Assembly: GCA_007693325.1 (NCBI GenBank) | Contig: REDW01000096.1 | Location: forward strand, 1 to 41,828 | DNA length: 41,828 bases | Direction: 5' to 3' | From: Spirochaetaceae bacterium | Lineage (GTDB): Bacteria > Spirochaetota > Spirochaetia > DSM-27196 > PWMO01 | Shown here: positions 7,890-16,683 of the stretch, in pieces | Layout of the letters: each line of letters starts with the position of its first letter | How positions within the stretch are numbered: position 1 is the stretch's first letter | Made by a program: the position numbers and the translations under genes | The notes under the pieces: model-generated | Told to the model about the DNA's origin: nothing | The model's database searches: none | Seen by the model: the letters and a program-made list of their open reading frames with translations, nothing else

Positions 7890-10807
7890 CGGCTGCCTCC
7901 AAGTAAACGTTGCGCCCGAGAGCTCCACTCGGTATCGGGGAAACTCTGCTGCAGCCGCTGCACCAGTTCTCGCAGTTCGGCATCGCGGCCGGCAAACTGC
8001 AGCGCCTCGGCGGCGCGGAATAGCGAACGCGCGGCTCGATCGCGGTCCGCCGGATCGAGCTCGGCGGCACGCAGGAAACGCTCGGCGGCGCGCAGCGGTT
8101 GCGACATCCGCATGTCGTACTCGGCCAGCAGGAACATGGCTTCAGCGGCAGACGCTGCATCTTCATCGGAGCGCGCGGCTACATCCTCCAATAGCTGGAG
8201 CACAAGATTCTCGTTTGCCGGGCTTCCCGCGCCTTCGATGATCGCCAGGCGACCGAGGTTGAGTATTGCACTGCGTCCGGCGCTGGTCCGCGCGCGCTGG
8301 TTCTCATCAATCTGGACCCACAAGACGGCCTCCTGGACCGAGAGCCCCCCAATCAGCAGAATCAGCTCGTCGGCCTTGCGGCGCGCCTGGACTGCCGCGG
8401 CCTCCTGCGGATAGGCGGCGATAAACTCCGTGATAATGTTGAGCGCGTTGCGATACTCGCCACGCTGTTCATAGATCTCAGCACTGCGCTGCATTGCATC
8501 CGGGCGGTACTGACTGTCGCGATGCTCGCGAATGAGCTGTTCCCACAGCAGCAGCGCCCCCGATGGTTCACCGGAGCGTTGCGCCGCAATTCCACCCCAG
8601 TAGAGCGAAGCGTGCACCAGGCTGCCGCGCGAATAATTGGAGCGATGCTCGAAGAAGGCGTTGCGTGCCTCCGGGTAGCGCTCGCGTTCGAAAAGCAACT
8701 CGCCGCGGCGGAACATCGCCTCCTCGCCCAGCTGGCTGTCCGGGAAGCGCCGTGGCAGGTTGCGGTACTCGTGTACAGCGTCATCCACACGGTCCATGCG
8801 CACCAGGATACCGGCGTACTCGAACAGCGAGTCATCAGCGTAGCGCGAATCGGGGTTGTCCAGAAACACATTACGATACTGCACCAGCGCTTCGTTGTAG
8901 CGCCCGCGCGCCGCCATCGTCTGCCCCAGCAGGAACGAGGCCTCGACTTCGGTCTGACGATCGATCTGCATCGCCTTCAGACGGCGCAGGTGGTCTTCGG
9001 CTTGATCGTAACGGCCGCGGTTATAGTTGCTCCACCCGGCCAGGTAGGCCGCCCGCGGCGCAAACCGGTGTCGATCATCGTAATCAAGCAGCCGGTCAAA
9101 GTAGTCAGAAGCGCGCTCGTACTGCGACAGCCGGTAGTGTGCCCACCCCTGATAGTAGAGCGTATAGGGATAGATAACCCCGAGGTCGCGTTCGGGATCC
9201 AGCGCCTCGAGCATGCGCGGATCCGAGGGCAGTTGCTGCAGATTAGAGATTGCGGCGTTGTAGTCGCGCAGCGAGATATGAGCCAGACCAACCATATAAC
9301 TCAGCTGCATCCAGAGGTCCGGCCGCTCGTCAGCCAGCCTCGGCTGCTCTGCCTCGAGCTCCTGCGCCCCGTCCACCACGCGGTTGTAGCGTTCGAGGCG
9401 AAACAGCAACGTCAGGTACTCGATACGCGCATCCAGATCCTCGCGCCGGCCGCTGATGTACTCCTGCATAGCCTGCAGCGCTTGATCGAGTTCGCCGCGC
9501 TCGCGGTGCAGCTGAACCTTGAGGCGCAGCAAGTCACCGCTGAAGCGTCCACCACGACCGTGTGCAAAGATATCTTCGATGACCGCCAGTGCCTCACGGC
9601 TTCGCTCGAGCCGATAGAGCGCGTAGGCGTACTGGTAGCCGGCAGCCGCAAAGTGCTCGGACTGCGGATAGTCCTGCAGCAGGCCGTCGAGCGTCTCGGC
9701 TGCGCGGCGCCAGTCCTCGGCTTCGGCGTAGAGTTTGCCGAGCCGCAGTAAGACTTCGTCACGCTGTTCATCAGAGAGCGACAGAAACTCGCGCAGCACC
9801 GAAATAGCACGCGAACGCTCATCACGACGCGCCAGCAGGTCGGCCAGGTAGAGCGGCGCGGTGGCCGCGATAGCCTCGCTGCGCCGCAGATCCCATACGC
9901 GCTGCAGATAGAGCTCGGACAGGTCATAGCGCTGCCGGTTATAGGTCTCGATACCTACGCGCAGCCAGAACTCCTTAAGGACGTCAGTGCGGCCGGCCAG
10001 AGCCTGCTCGGCCTCGCTCATCACCGCAAAGAACGCCTGCTCATCGTCCTGATCCTGCGCAACCTGAAACAGGCGCTGAAACGCCACCGTAGCGATCGGG
10101 GCGGCGGCACCACGCAGGCCGCGGTAGAGCGCTATAGCGTTATCGGTATCGCCCGAGCGATAGTAGGCTTCGGCGGCGTATAGTGTAGTGTTGTCCGCCC
10201 ATCGGCCGTCAGGCGGCGCGATGGAGTGGTAGTAATCGATAACGTCCTGCAGGCGATCCTGCTGCAGCAGCAGCGACAGGTATACGCTTACCGCGTACGG
10301 CTCCTGCTGCGGCGAAGAAGTCTGCAGCAGTTGTTCCAGCGAGGCAATCGCGCTGTCGCGCGCCCCCAGCGCGACTTCGCTCAGCGCCTGATAGAGCAGT
10401 GCCTGCGACCGTTGGCCCGCGTCCGTTCCGGCGGCAAGAAAGACCTCGATCTCATCGCGCGCGTTGCGATAATTGCCCAAATGGTAGTGCGCTACGCCCT
10501 TCCAGAACGGAATCTGTTCCAGAAAACGCGTGGACCGGAACCGCGTCTGCACCCGCTGCAGCAGATCGAGCGACTCCTGGTAGCGTTGCAGCCGGTAGAG
10601 CACCACGGCGCGACGAAACTGGGCATCGGGCACAAACTGTGACACCGGGTGCTGGCGAATCAGCGCCTCGTAACGTTCAAGGGCAATCTCATATTCGCCG
10701 GAGCGAAACCGCGATTCGGCCTGCTGGAAGATCTCCCGGTCGGAGCTCTGGGCGGAGAGTACGCCGGCGCACAGCAACACGGCTGTTGCCAACAGAAATC
10801 TTTTCAT
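7886..10807 (-). CDS. Large periplasmic tetratricopeptide-repeat protein
   Basis: 973 residues with a signal peptide (MKRFLLATAVLLCAGVLSAQ). Degenerate TPR units follow over nearly the whole length, for example AESRFRSGEYEIALERYEAL, AYYRSGDTDNAIALYRGL and AGWSNYNRGRYDQAEDHLRR. TPR solenoids bind proteins, so it is probably a periplasmic scaffold. It is translationally coupled to the barrel protein (ATGA) and sits at the head of the TPR-barrel-ExbB-ExbD-TonB set, about 30 nt after the NlpC-like gene. Similar TPR plus TonB/Exb groupings occur in gliding and envelope-machinery operons of other bacteria; the exact role here is unknown. Confidence 0.82.
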   Translation of the reverse strand: MKRFLLATAVLLCAGVLSAQSSDREIFQQAESRFRSGEYEIALERYEALIRQHPVSQFVPDAQFRRAVVLYRLQRYQESLDLLQRVQTRFRSTRFLEQIPFWKGVAHYHLGNYRNARDEIEVFLAAGTDAGQRSQALLYQALSEVALGARDSAIASLEQLLQTSSPQQEPYAVSVYLSLLLQQDRLQDVIDYYHSIAPPDGRWADNTTLYAAEAYYRSGDTDNAIALYRGLRGAAAPIATVAFQRLFQVAQDQDDEQAFFAVMSEAEQALAGRTDVLKEFWLRVGIETYNRQRYDLSELYLQRVWDLRRSEAIAATAPLYLADLLARRDERSRAISVLREFLSLSDEQRDEVLLRLGKLYAEAEDWRRAAETLDGLLQDYPQSEHFAAAGYQYAYALYRLERSREALAVIEDIFAHGRGGRFSGDLLRLKVQLHRERGELDQALQAMQEYISGRREDLDARIEYLTLLFRLERYNRVVDGAQELEAEQPRLADERPDLWMQLSYMVGLAHISLRDYNAAISNLQQLPSDPRMLEALDPERDLGVIYPYTLYYQGWAHYRLSQYERASDYFDRLLDYDDRHRFAPRAAYLAGWSNYNRGRYDQAEDHLRRLKAMQIDRQTEVEASFLLGQTMAARGRYNEALVQYRNVFLDNPDSRYADDSLFEYAGILVRMDRVDDAVHEYRNLPRRFPDSQLGEEAMFRRGELLFERERYPEARNAFFEHRSNYSRGSLVHASLYWGGIAAQRSGEPSGALLLWEQLIREHRDSQYRPDAMQRSAEIYEQRGEYRNALNIITEFIAAYPQEAAAVQARRKADELILLIGGLSVQEAVLWVQIDENQRARTSAGRSAILNLGRLAIIEGAGSPANENLVLQLLEDVAARSDEDAASAAEAMFLLAEYDMRMSQPLRAAERFLRAAELDPADRDRAARSLFRAAEALQFAGRDAELRELVQRLQQSFPDTEWSSRAQRLLGGSR

Positions 10808-10838
10808 ACTACCGCAAAAGATATCTCAGGCGGGGGGA

Positions 10839-12143
10839 TTATTCAACAAAAGCTGCATTCCCGATAATCGGCGGCTGAAACTGCTCGCTGGCACGCACGC
10901 GCACCAGGTGAATAGCATCACCGGCGTAACGCCGCTGCAGTGAGGCCAGGCTCGATTCCACGTTGCGTTCCATGACTACCACCCGGTAGCGGCCTTGTGC
11001 GTCAAAATAGGGGAAAATCACCACGATATGCACGTGTTGTCGCAGCGTCGGTTGGCTGCCGAACTCGCGGTTCAGGCTGCCGATGTAGAAATAGCCGGGC
11101 TCGTTGCGTGCCAGCAGGTAGAGAACCCGCGACAGCTCATCGACCTCAAACCCGACGTTGGGAACCGCACGTGCAAATGCAACCGAGCCCACGTCGGCTG
11201 CCGTCGGGTCACTCTGTTGCTCGCCGTAGTCCAGCTGCCTCGAGGCCAGTGCCAGGTTGCGCGACCAGTCGAGTCCGAAGAACGGATCTCGTTCCTGTTC
11301 GAAGCGGTCGCTCCAGCGGTGTCCGCGCACGCCGATGTGGCGCACCTTCAGCGCCTCGATATCCAGGTATCCTCCGGTGAGCGAATGGTAGATGCCGTCG
11401 ACTACCCACTTTGCAAAACCCGAACAGTTGAAGCCGGGCTCCTGATCCTGAAGCACCAGACTCTCGATAAACACCAGGTTGCCGTGGCGATCCATCGCGC
11501 CGTCCTCGGCATCGGGCAGCATCGCAAGCGCCGGGCGTAGCCGGTCTACCATGGTCTCCACCGCGGCGTATTCGGCGCCGGCCGGCGGCGGCTCAAACAA
11601 CCCCCAGTCAACGATCTCCTGCGTGGCACGCTGGATGTCGGCAAACGGACGCAGCAGAACCTGCTCGAATTCAAACGGAATAGCCACCCCGCGATAGATT
11701 GTATCGCCGGCCATTATCACGTCCATCACCGAACGGGTGCCGCGCGGGAAGATCCTGACAAAGAAATCTGCGTGGTCGGCCAGGAAAATCTTCACCTGAT
11801 CGAAGGCTCCATCCTCGGCACGTCGGCGAATGACCCAGTTTCCGCGTCCGGCAATCGGGAATCGGCCACGCTGCTCGTTCAGAAACAGCAGGTAGACGTA
11901 ATCGGCGCTGGATTGCGTTTCAAAACGAACCTGGGTACGGCTGGTGGTCTGGCGATACGTGGAAGATTGCGACGCAGTAACGGTCGAAAGCGGTCCGCTC
12001 ACCAGAGTCGCCAGCTGACGCCGCGTTTCACTGTGCTCAGGAACGGCCTTGCGCCAGGTGCTGCCTGGCGGATACGCTGCGCCGTACTCTGCAACGACAA
12101 TCGCAAAAACAATCAGCAAAATCCAGGCTGCCTTGCGGCTCAT
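10839..12143 (-). CDS. Exported NlpC/P60-like putative cysteine hydrolase
   Basis: 434 residues from the ATG at 12143, which forms a TAATG overlap with the upstream gene; earlier in-frame codons belong to that gene. An N-terminal signal or anchor segment (about 6-23) is followed by an unrecognised region of about 200 residues. Then comes a papain-like signature, GFNCSGFAKWVVDGIY, with candidate nucleophile Cys240, and a later His motif, RQHVHIVVIFPYF (His370/His372). This order Cys then His matches NlpC/P60 and related CHAP-like peptidoglycan hydrolases, but the spacing is longer than usual. Peptidoglycan cleavage in the periplasm is inference. It precedes the TPR/TonB genes by 31 nt. Confidence 0.55.
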   Translation of the reverse strand: MSRKAAWILLIVFAIVVAEYGAAYPPGSTWRKAVPEHSETRRQLATLVSGPLSTVTASQSSTYRQTTSRTQVRFETQSSADYVYLLFLNEQRGRFPIAGRGNWVIRRRAEDGAFDQVKIFLADHADFFVRIFPRGTRSVMDVIMAGDTIYRGVAIPFEFEQVLLRPFADIQRATQEIVDWGLFEPPPAGAEYAAVETMVDRLRPALAMLPDAEDGAMDRHGNLVFIESLVLQDQEPGFNCSGFAKWVVDGIYHSLTGGYLDIEALKVRHIGVRGHRWSDRFEQERDPFFGLDWSRNLALASRQLDYGEQQSDPTAADVGSVAFARAVPNVGFEVDELSRVLYLLARNEPGYFYIGSLNREFGSQPTLRQHVHIVVIFPYFDAQGRYRVVVMERNVESSLASLQRRYAGDAIHLVRVRASEQFQPPIIGNAAFVE

Positions 12144-13474
12144 TACTGCTCCTCCACAACAAAAATACGCGGTCTGCGGGCAGCGGTCAACAGATCGAGC
12201 GTTCGCAACCGCCAACCGAACAGTTGCCTTGCTTCAGTATCGGAGCGGTTGTGGTCCGCGATAAGCACGCGATGGGAAAACCCAACGTAGTTCAAAACCG
12301 CAGTCTCAACCGCCTTGATCAGCAGCCCTGGCGCAACCACGCACGCTCCGAGCGGAGTATAGACCGCCGCGGCGTGCAGCGGCCCCCCGGAGATATCCGG
12401 CACTGCCGCCGCCACCAGGTCGGTTGCTCGCGGTTCAAACCACCCAAGCAGCTGCTCCAGCACCACCTCTGAAGCTGTCCGGCCGCTTTGACCGGGAGTT
12501 TGATCCAGCACCACACACTCCGCCCGATCGAGCAGCGGGCGCAGATCCCCGAGGGCCACGGCGTGGGCGGCATCCAGCAGTGCGCAATCGTGCGCCGCAA
12601 GTCCTTCACGCTCGGCGGAGACATGAAGCTTGCCCCGGGCGTCCTGCAACGGCAGCGGACCGATCTCTACCAGGTGCGCCTGCTGCTCGGCGGGACGCCC
12701 ACGGTTCTCACGCTCGGCGTCCCGCCCGACCCACGGCTGCCGCTGTGGATCAAAGGCCACCAGCCACGCGGTCACTTCAACCCCGTCTTGATTGCCGCTG
12801 TCAATCAACGCTGCGGCGCGCTGCAGCAGGCGCCCGGTTGCCGCACGCGTTGCCGCGCCGGCGCACAGCGACAGCAGCAGCGCACGTGGACGCACGCCGG
12901 ATACCGGCAGCAATTGCTGCAGCGGCGCTGTCTGCCACGGTCTGACCGGCAGTGCCGCCAGCGGTTGATTCTCGTTGTGAGCGCCGGCGTTCAAACGACG
13001 CGTACGCGGCGCGACGGCTATACGGTCACCGTAGCGGCGCCAGCGTTCCAGCTCGGCGATGATGGAAAGGCGGCAGCCGATTGTCAGCTGCAGCCAGTTC
13101 TCCAGCAGGTGCGGCTGGCTCTGCTGTATAGACTGTGGCAGGCAGGCTCGCTGCAGCTGCCGCGCACTGCTGCGCGTCTGGCTGGTAAGTTCCATCAGCT
13201 GTTCGCGCAGCTGATGAAATCCGGCCTTACGGTTGGCCCCACTTCCGTTCAGCTCATCGATGATTTTCTCGGCAGCGCCTTCTGTGGTGAACTTGCGCGT
13301 GCGTATCAGATAGCGCAGCCGGAACAGTATCTGCAGTTCACGGGTAGTGTAGAGGCGCCGTCCGGCGTGATCCTTGCGCGGCTTGAGCAGCGCAACCTGC
13401 TGTTCCCAGTAGCGCAGCACGTGGGGTTTCACGTCGAGCGCCTGGCAAACCTCACCGATCAGATAGCCCGACAT
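12143..13474 (-). CDS. MerR-type HTH protein with large uncharacterised C-terminal domain
   Basis: 443 residues from the ATG at 13474, in a 1-nt TGATG overlap with der. Residues 1-75 form a MerR-type winged helix: YLIGEVCQALDVKPHVLRYWE, then GRRLYTTRELQILFRLRYLI. The remaining 340 residues are not a known effector domain to me. They include a helical stretch, an Ala/Leu-rich segment and an alpha/beta-looking C-terminal half (CVVAPGLLIKAVETAVLNYV, RVLIADHN, PRIFVVEEQ). MerR proteins are normally 70-300 residues, so the extension is unusual. Coupling to der suggests a housekeeping association; the regulated gene is unknown. Confidence 0.7.
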   Translation of the reverse strand: MSGYLIGEVCQALDVKPHVLRYWEQQVALLKPRKDHAGRRLYTTRELQILFRLRYLIRTRKFTTEGAAEKIIDELNGSGANRKAGFHQLREQLMELTSQTRSSARQLQRACLPQSIQQSQPHLLENWLQLTIGCRLSIIAELERWRRYGDRIAVAPRTRRLNAGAHNENQPLAALPVRPWQTAPLQQLLPVSGVRPRALLLSLCAGAATRAATGRLLQRAAALIDSGNQDGVEVTAWLVAFDPQRQPWVGRDAERENRGRPAEQQAHLVEIGPLPLQDARGKLHVSAEREGLAAHDCALLDAAHAVALGDLRPLLDRAECVVLDQTPGQSGRTASEVVLEQLLGWFEPRATDLVAAAVPDISGGPLHAAAVYTPLGACVVAPGLLIKAVETAVLNYVGFSHRVLIADHNRSDTEARQLFGWRLRTLDLLTAARRPRIFVVEEQ

Positions 13475-14868
13475 CAGTTCTTCTGCGAGTAACGCACCTC
13501 GATCTGGATAGGAATATCCTTCAAACCGAACTCTTTGCGGATCTGGTTCTTGATGTACGACAGGTACGCTGCGGGGAACCCCCGCGCGCGATTGGCAAAC
13601 AGCACAAAGACCACCGGATTGACGCCGGCCTGGGTGATGTAGCGCAGTTTCCACGGACGGCCGTGAGCCATCGGTGGCGGGGTGCGGGCAACCCACTGCG
13701 CCAACGCCTGGTTCAGACGCGAGGTCTCGATGCGTGTGTTGAGCTGGCGAAACACTCTCAGGCTGGTCTTGAGCAATGTATCGACACCGCTGCCGCCCAG
13801 CGCAGAGATTGCCACCACCGGTGCAAATTCCAGGATCGGGAAGACAAATCGGATGCGATCGCGCACCGCCTCAAACTGGTTGCCGAGCTTCTGCATCAGG
13901 TCCCATTTGTTGAGCACGATAACGATACCGCGGCCCTTCTTGACAACCAGCGATGCGATCTTCTTGTCCTGCTCGGATAAGCCTTTGTTGGCATCGACCA
14001 GTAGAAGCACAACGTCGCTCTCGTCTATGGTGTCTATCGCACGCGTAACCGAGTAGTACTCTACATTGTCGGTTACCGTGCGCTTGCGGCGAATTCCCGC
14101 AGTATCCAGGATCCGCACCCGCAGATCTTCGAAGGTGAAGCTCTCCTCTACCACGTCACGCGTTGTACCGGGAATAACGGATACAATTGACGACTCGCGT
14201 CCGGCCAGCCGATTGCACAGGGTAGACTTACCGGTATTCGGCTGTCCCAGAACCGCCATTCCCATCAGCGGCTGCTTTGGACGCTGTTGCGCCGCGCTGT
14301 CCGCACTGCCGGCAGCCGCGGTATTGCTCAGCCGAGCACTGACCAGTTCCACCAGCTCGTCGATACCGCGCCCGTGTTCGGCCGAAACCGGGATGACGTG
14401 CGAGAAACCGAAGCGGTGGTAGTTCCACGCCTCGGCCTCACGCTGCTCGCTGTCGACCTTGTTGACCACCAGAATGACTTTGTCGCGCTGCGCTGCAACG
14501 CCTTCGAGAAACAACTCGTCCTCGGCGGTGATCTCGGTCACGTCCATCACCAGCAGCACCAGCTCGGCGCGCGCCAGAGTCTCCATACTGCGGCCGGAGA
14601 CAAGCGGATGCAATCCGTCGCCCTCGGGCGAAACACCGCCGGTATCAACCAGCCGCGCGGTCACCGCGCCGAGATCCCACAGCGCACCGACAACATCGCG
14701 GGTAACACCGGGCTGGGCATGGGTTATGGCGCGGCGCTTGCGCAGCAGTCGGTTGAACAGGGTCGACTTGCCGACATTGGGTCGGCCGACTATCGCCACC
14801 AGCGGCACACCTCGCGTAGCGCCGCCAGCCGCAACCGTGGAACTAGTATCAATAGACCTGTACGTCAA
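13474..14868 (-). CDS. der: Ribosome-biogenesis GTPase Der (EngA)
   Basis: 464 residues with two tandem GTPase domains. G1 is AIVGRPNVGKST (about 26-36) and, in the second domain, GQPNTGKST. G3 boxes are DTGG and DTAG; G4 boxes are NKVD and NKWD. A C-terminal KH-like domain follows (KLRYITQAGVNPVVFVLFANR). Der acts in assembly of the large ribosomal subunit. The start is a TTG at 14868 with GGAGA about 8 nt upstream, inside the end of ptsI (20-nt overlap). The only other start near the P-loop is a GTG that would leave no residues before the first strand. Confidence 0.95.
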   Translation of the reverse strand: MTYRSIDTSSTVAAGGATRGVPLVAIVGRPNVGKSTLFNRLLRKRRAITHAQPGVTRDVVGALWDLGAVTARLVDTGGVSPEGDGLHPLVSGRSMETLARAELVLLVMDVTEITAEDELFLEGVAAQRDKVILVVNKVDSEQREAEAWNYHRFGFSHVIPVSAEHGRGIDELVELVSARLSNTAAAGSADSAAQQRPKQPLMGMAVLGQPNTGKSTLCNRLAGRESSIVSVIPGTTRDVVEESFTFEDLRVRILDTAGIRRKRTVTDNVEYYSVTRAIDTIDESDVVLLLVDANKGLSEQDKKIASLVVKKGRGIVIVLNKWDLMQKLGNQFEAVRDRIRFVFPILEFAPVVAISALGGSGVDTLLKTSLRVFRQLNTRIETSRLNQALAQWVARTPPPMAHGRPWKLRYITQAGVNPVVFVLFANRARGFPAAYLSYIKNQIRKEFGLKDIPIQIEVRYSQKN

Positions 14869-16591
14869 ATCTTTTCTCCATTACGTCCTGTACAAAGCTG
14901 TCGATCTCTTCGAACGACTTCATTTCCAGGACTGTGCCAACCAGCTCCTCGGCTTCCGACATGGAGACCGACCTGATAATGCGCTTGACCTCGGGAATGC
15001 CGGAGGCGCTCATGCTGAACTCATCGAGACCCAGTCCCAGCAGAATCAATGCCGCCAACGGATCTCCGGCCATCTCGCCGCACATGCCGGCGGACAGCCC
15101 AACCGCGTGCGCGTTATCGATAACCATCTTGATCAGGCGCAGCACACCCGGATGAAACGGTTCGTAGAGATAGGCGATCCGCTCATTGCCGCGATCCACT
15201 GCGATCGTGTACTGGATCAGGTCGTTGGTGCCGATCGAGAAGAAATCGCTCTTTTTTGCCAGGATGTCCGAGGTCACCGCCGCCGATGGCACCTCGATCA
15301 TGATGCCAACCGGGATATTCTCGCGGAACGGCACTCCTTCGCGGCGCAGCGCGGCCCGGACGTCGTCGAGCACGGCACTTACCAGGTTGAGCTCTTCGAT
15401 GCCGGAAATCATCGGGAACATGATGCGCAGGTTACCGTGCATCGACGCCCGCAGCAGCGCGCGCAGCTGGGTCTCAAAGACCTTCGGTTGCGCCAGGCAG
15501 AACCGCACCGCGCGCCAGCCGAGTATCGGGTTGCGCTCCGAGACCTCGTACAGCCCCGGCATGAACTTGTCTCCGCCCACGTCCAGCGTGCGTATAGTAA
15601 CCGGTTTGTCTCCAAGCGCCTCGAGTACGTAACTGTAGGCTTTGTACTGCTCTTCTTCGTCGAGGGAGGCGCCATCGCGCAGGAAGAGGAACTCCGAGCG
15701 ATAGAGTCCAATTCCGTCGGCTCCGTGGGCCGCAATCGAATCGACCTCTTCGGGCACCTCGATATTGGCTTTGAGCATGATCAGCTTGCCGTCGCGCGTC
15801 TCTGCCGCCAGCTCGTTGAGCCCCATCAGGCGAACTTCGCGCTTGCGCCACTCCTGCTGCACCAGCAGGTAGCGCTTCTCGGTCTTCTGATTGGGACGCA
15901 ACAGCACCTTGCCGCGGTTACCGTCGACTATGATTCGATCGCCAAAAGACGCCTGGCGCGTGATATTTGACAGACCCAACACGGCCGGAATCTCAAAGCT
16001 GCGCGCCAGGATCGCTGTGTGCGATGTCCGCCCACCGGCGTCCATCGCGATCCCCTTGACCATGCGTTTATTCATCGAAATGGCGTCCGAAGGCAGCAGA
16101 TCGTGGGTTACCAGAACTACCTCTTCGGTAAGATCCGCCAGCGAGATACGCTCGCGTGCCAACAGGTGATTGAGCACGCGCCGCGCAACGTCGTGGATGT
16201 CAGCGGTGCGCTCACGAAGATAACTGTCCTCGGCTGCGTCCAGCTTGGCGATCAGGCCGCGCATGGCCGAGAACAGGATCCATTCAACGTTGAACTCCTC
16301 GGCGTACAGCTTGCGCTCGATAGTATCGATGAACTCGCGGTCATCAAGCATCAGCAGGTGAGAATCCAGGAACTGAAGCTGATCGGCCGAATGGGTAGCG
16401 TTCTGACGTTCTTTGAGCTGGCGGATCTCTTCGCGCGCCTTGTCCACCGCCTCGTGAAAACGCGCTATTTCGCGCTTGAAGTCCTGCTTTGCGACGTTGT
16501 AACGAGGAACAGTTGGGTTTGTATCCAGATACAGAAAGGCGGTCCCGATCGCAATGCCGGGTGCGGCGGAAATTCCGACCAGCTCGTCCAT
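14849..16591 (-). CDS. ptsI: Phosphoenolpyruvate-protein phosphotransferase (PTS enzyme I)
   Basis: 580 residues, the normal length. The phospho-His motif GGRTSHTAILAR has active His191. The PEP-binding TIM barrel shows GIGLYRSEFLF, TIRTLDVGGDK, IMIEVPSA, SIGTNDLIQYT and the catalytic Cys in AGMCGEMAGDP. Enzyme I transfers phosphate from PEP to HPr in the cytoplasm; no ptsH or EII gene lies in the window, so a regulatory PTS is possible. The start at 16591 is preferred over an upstream frame because that frame runs through the promoter. There is no clear Shine-Dalgarno and the promoter is only 10 nt upstream. Confidence 0.95.
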   Translation of the reverse strand: MDELVGISAAPGIAIGTAFLYLDTNPTVPRYNVAKQDFKREIARFHEAVDKAREEIRQLKERQNATHSADQLQFLDSHLLMLDDREFIDTIERKLYAEEFNVEWILFSAMRGLIAKLDAAEDSYLRERTADIHDVARRVLNHLLARERISLADLTEEVVLVTHDLLPSDAISMNKRMVKGIAMDAGGRTSHTAILARSFEIPAVLGLSNITRQASFGDRIIVDGNRGKVLLRPNQKTEKRYLLVQQEWRKREVRLMGLNELAAETRDGKLIMLKANIEVPEEVDSIAAHGADGIGLYRSEFLFLRDGASLDEEEQYKAYSYVLEALGDKPVTIRTLDVGGDKFMPGLYEVSERNPILGWRAVRFCLAQPKVFETQLRALLRASMHGNLRIMFPMISGIEELNLVSAVLDDVRAALRREGVPFRENIPVGIMIEVPSAAVTSDILAKKSDFFSIGTNDLIQYTIAVDRGNERIAYLYEPFHPGVLRLIKMVIDNAHAVGLSAGMCGEMAGDPLAALILLGLGLDEFSMSASGIPEVKRIIRSVSMSEAEELVGTVLEMKSFEEIDSFVQDVMEKRFDVQVY

Positions 16592-16601
16592 GGTAGGACC
16601 A

Positions 16602-16630
16602 ACTATACGTGCTTTCGAAACCGCTGTCAA
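16602..16630 (-). promoter_or_regulatory. ptsI promoter
   Basis: On the minus strand a perfect -35 TTGACA (16630-16625) and a TATAGT -10 (16607-16602) are separated by exactly 17 nt. The -10 ends only 10 nt before the ATG at 16591, so initiation 6-8 nt downstream of it would give an untranslated leader of only about 2-4 nt. Confidence 0.65.
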
Positions 16631-16683
16631 ACCGACCAACACGCGTAAACTGCGCAGCCTGCCGAGCCGATAATAGAAGCGCA

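Noticed and set aside
8522-9751. A 409-codon plus-strand open frame
   Set aside because: It lies antisense to the TPR protein, whose repeats and signal peptide are convincing; the antisense product shows no motif.
7886-10807. Internal repeats as a DNA repeat array
   Set aside because: The repetition is at the protein level (TPR units) with diverged DNA; no regular nucleotide repeat is visible.
12488-13492. A 334-codon plus-strand open frame
   Set aside because: It is antisense to the MerR-type gene, which has a clear HTH and start/stop coupling to both neighbours.
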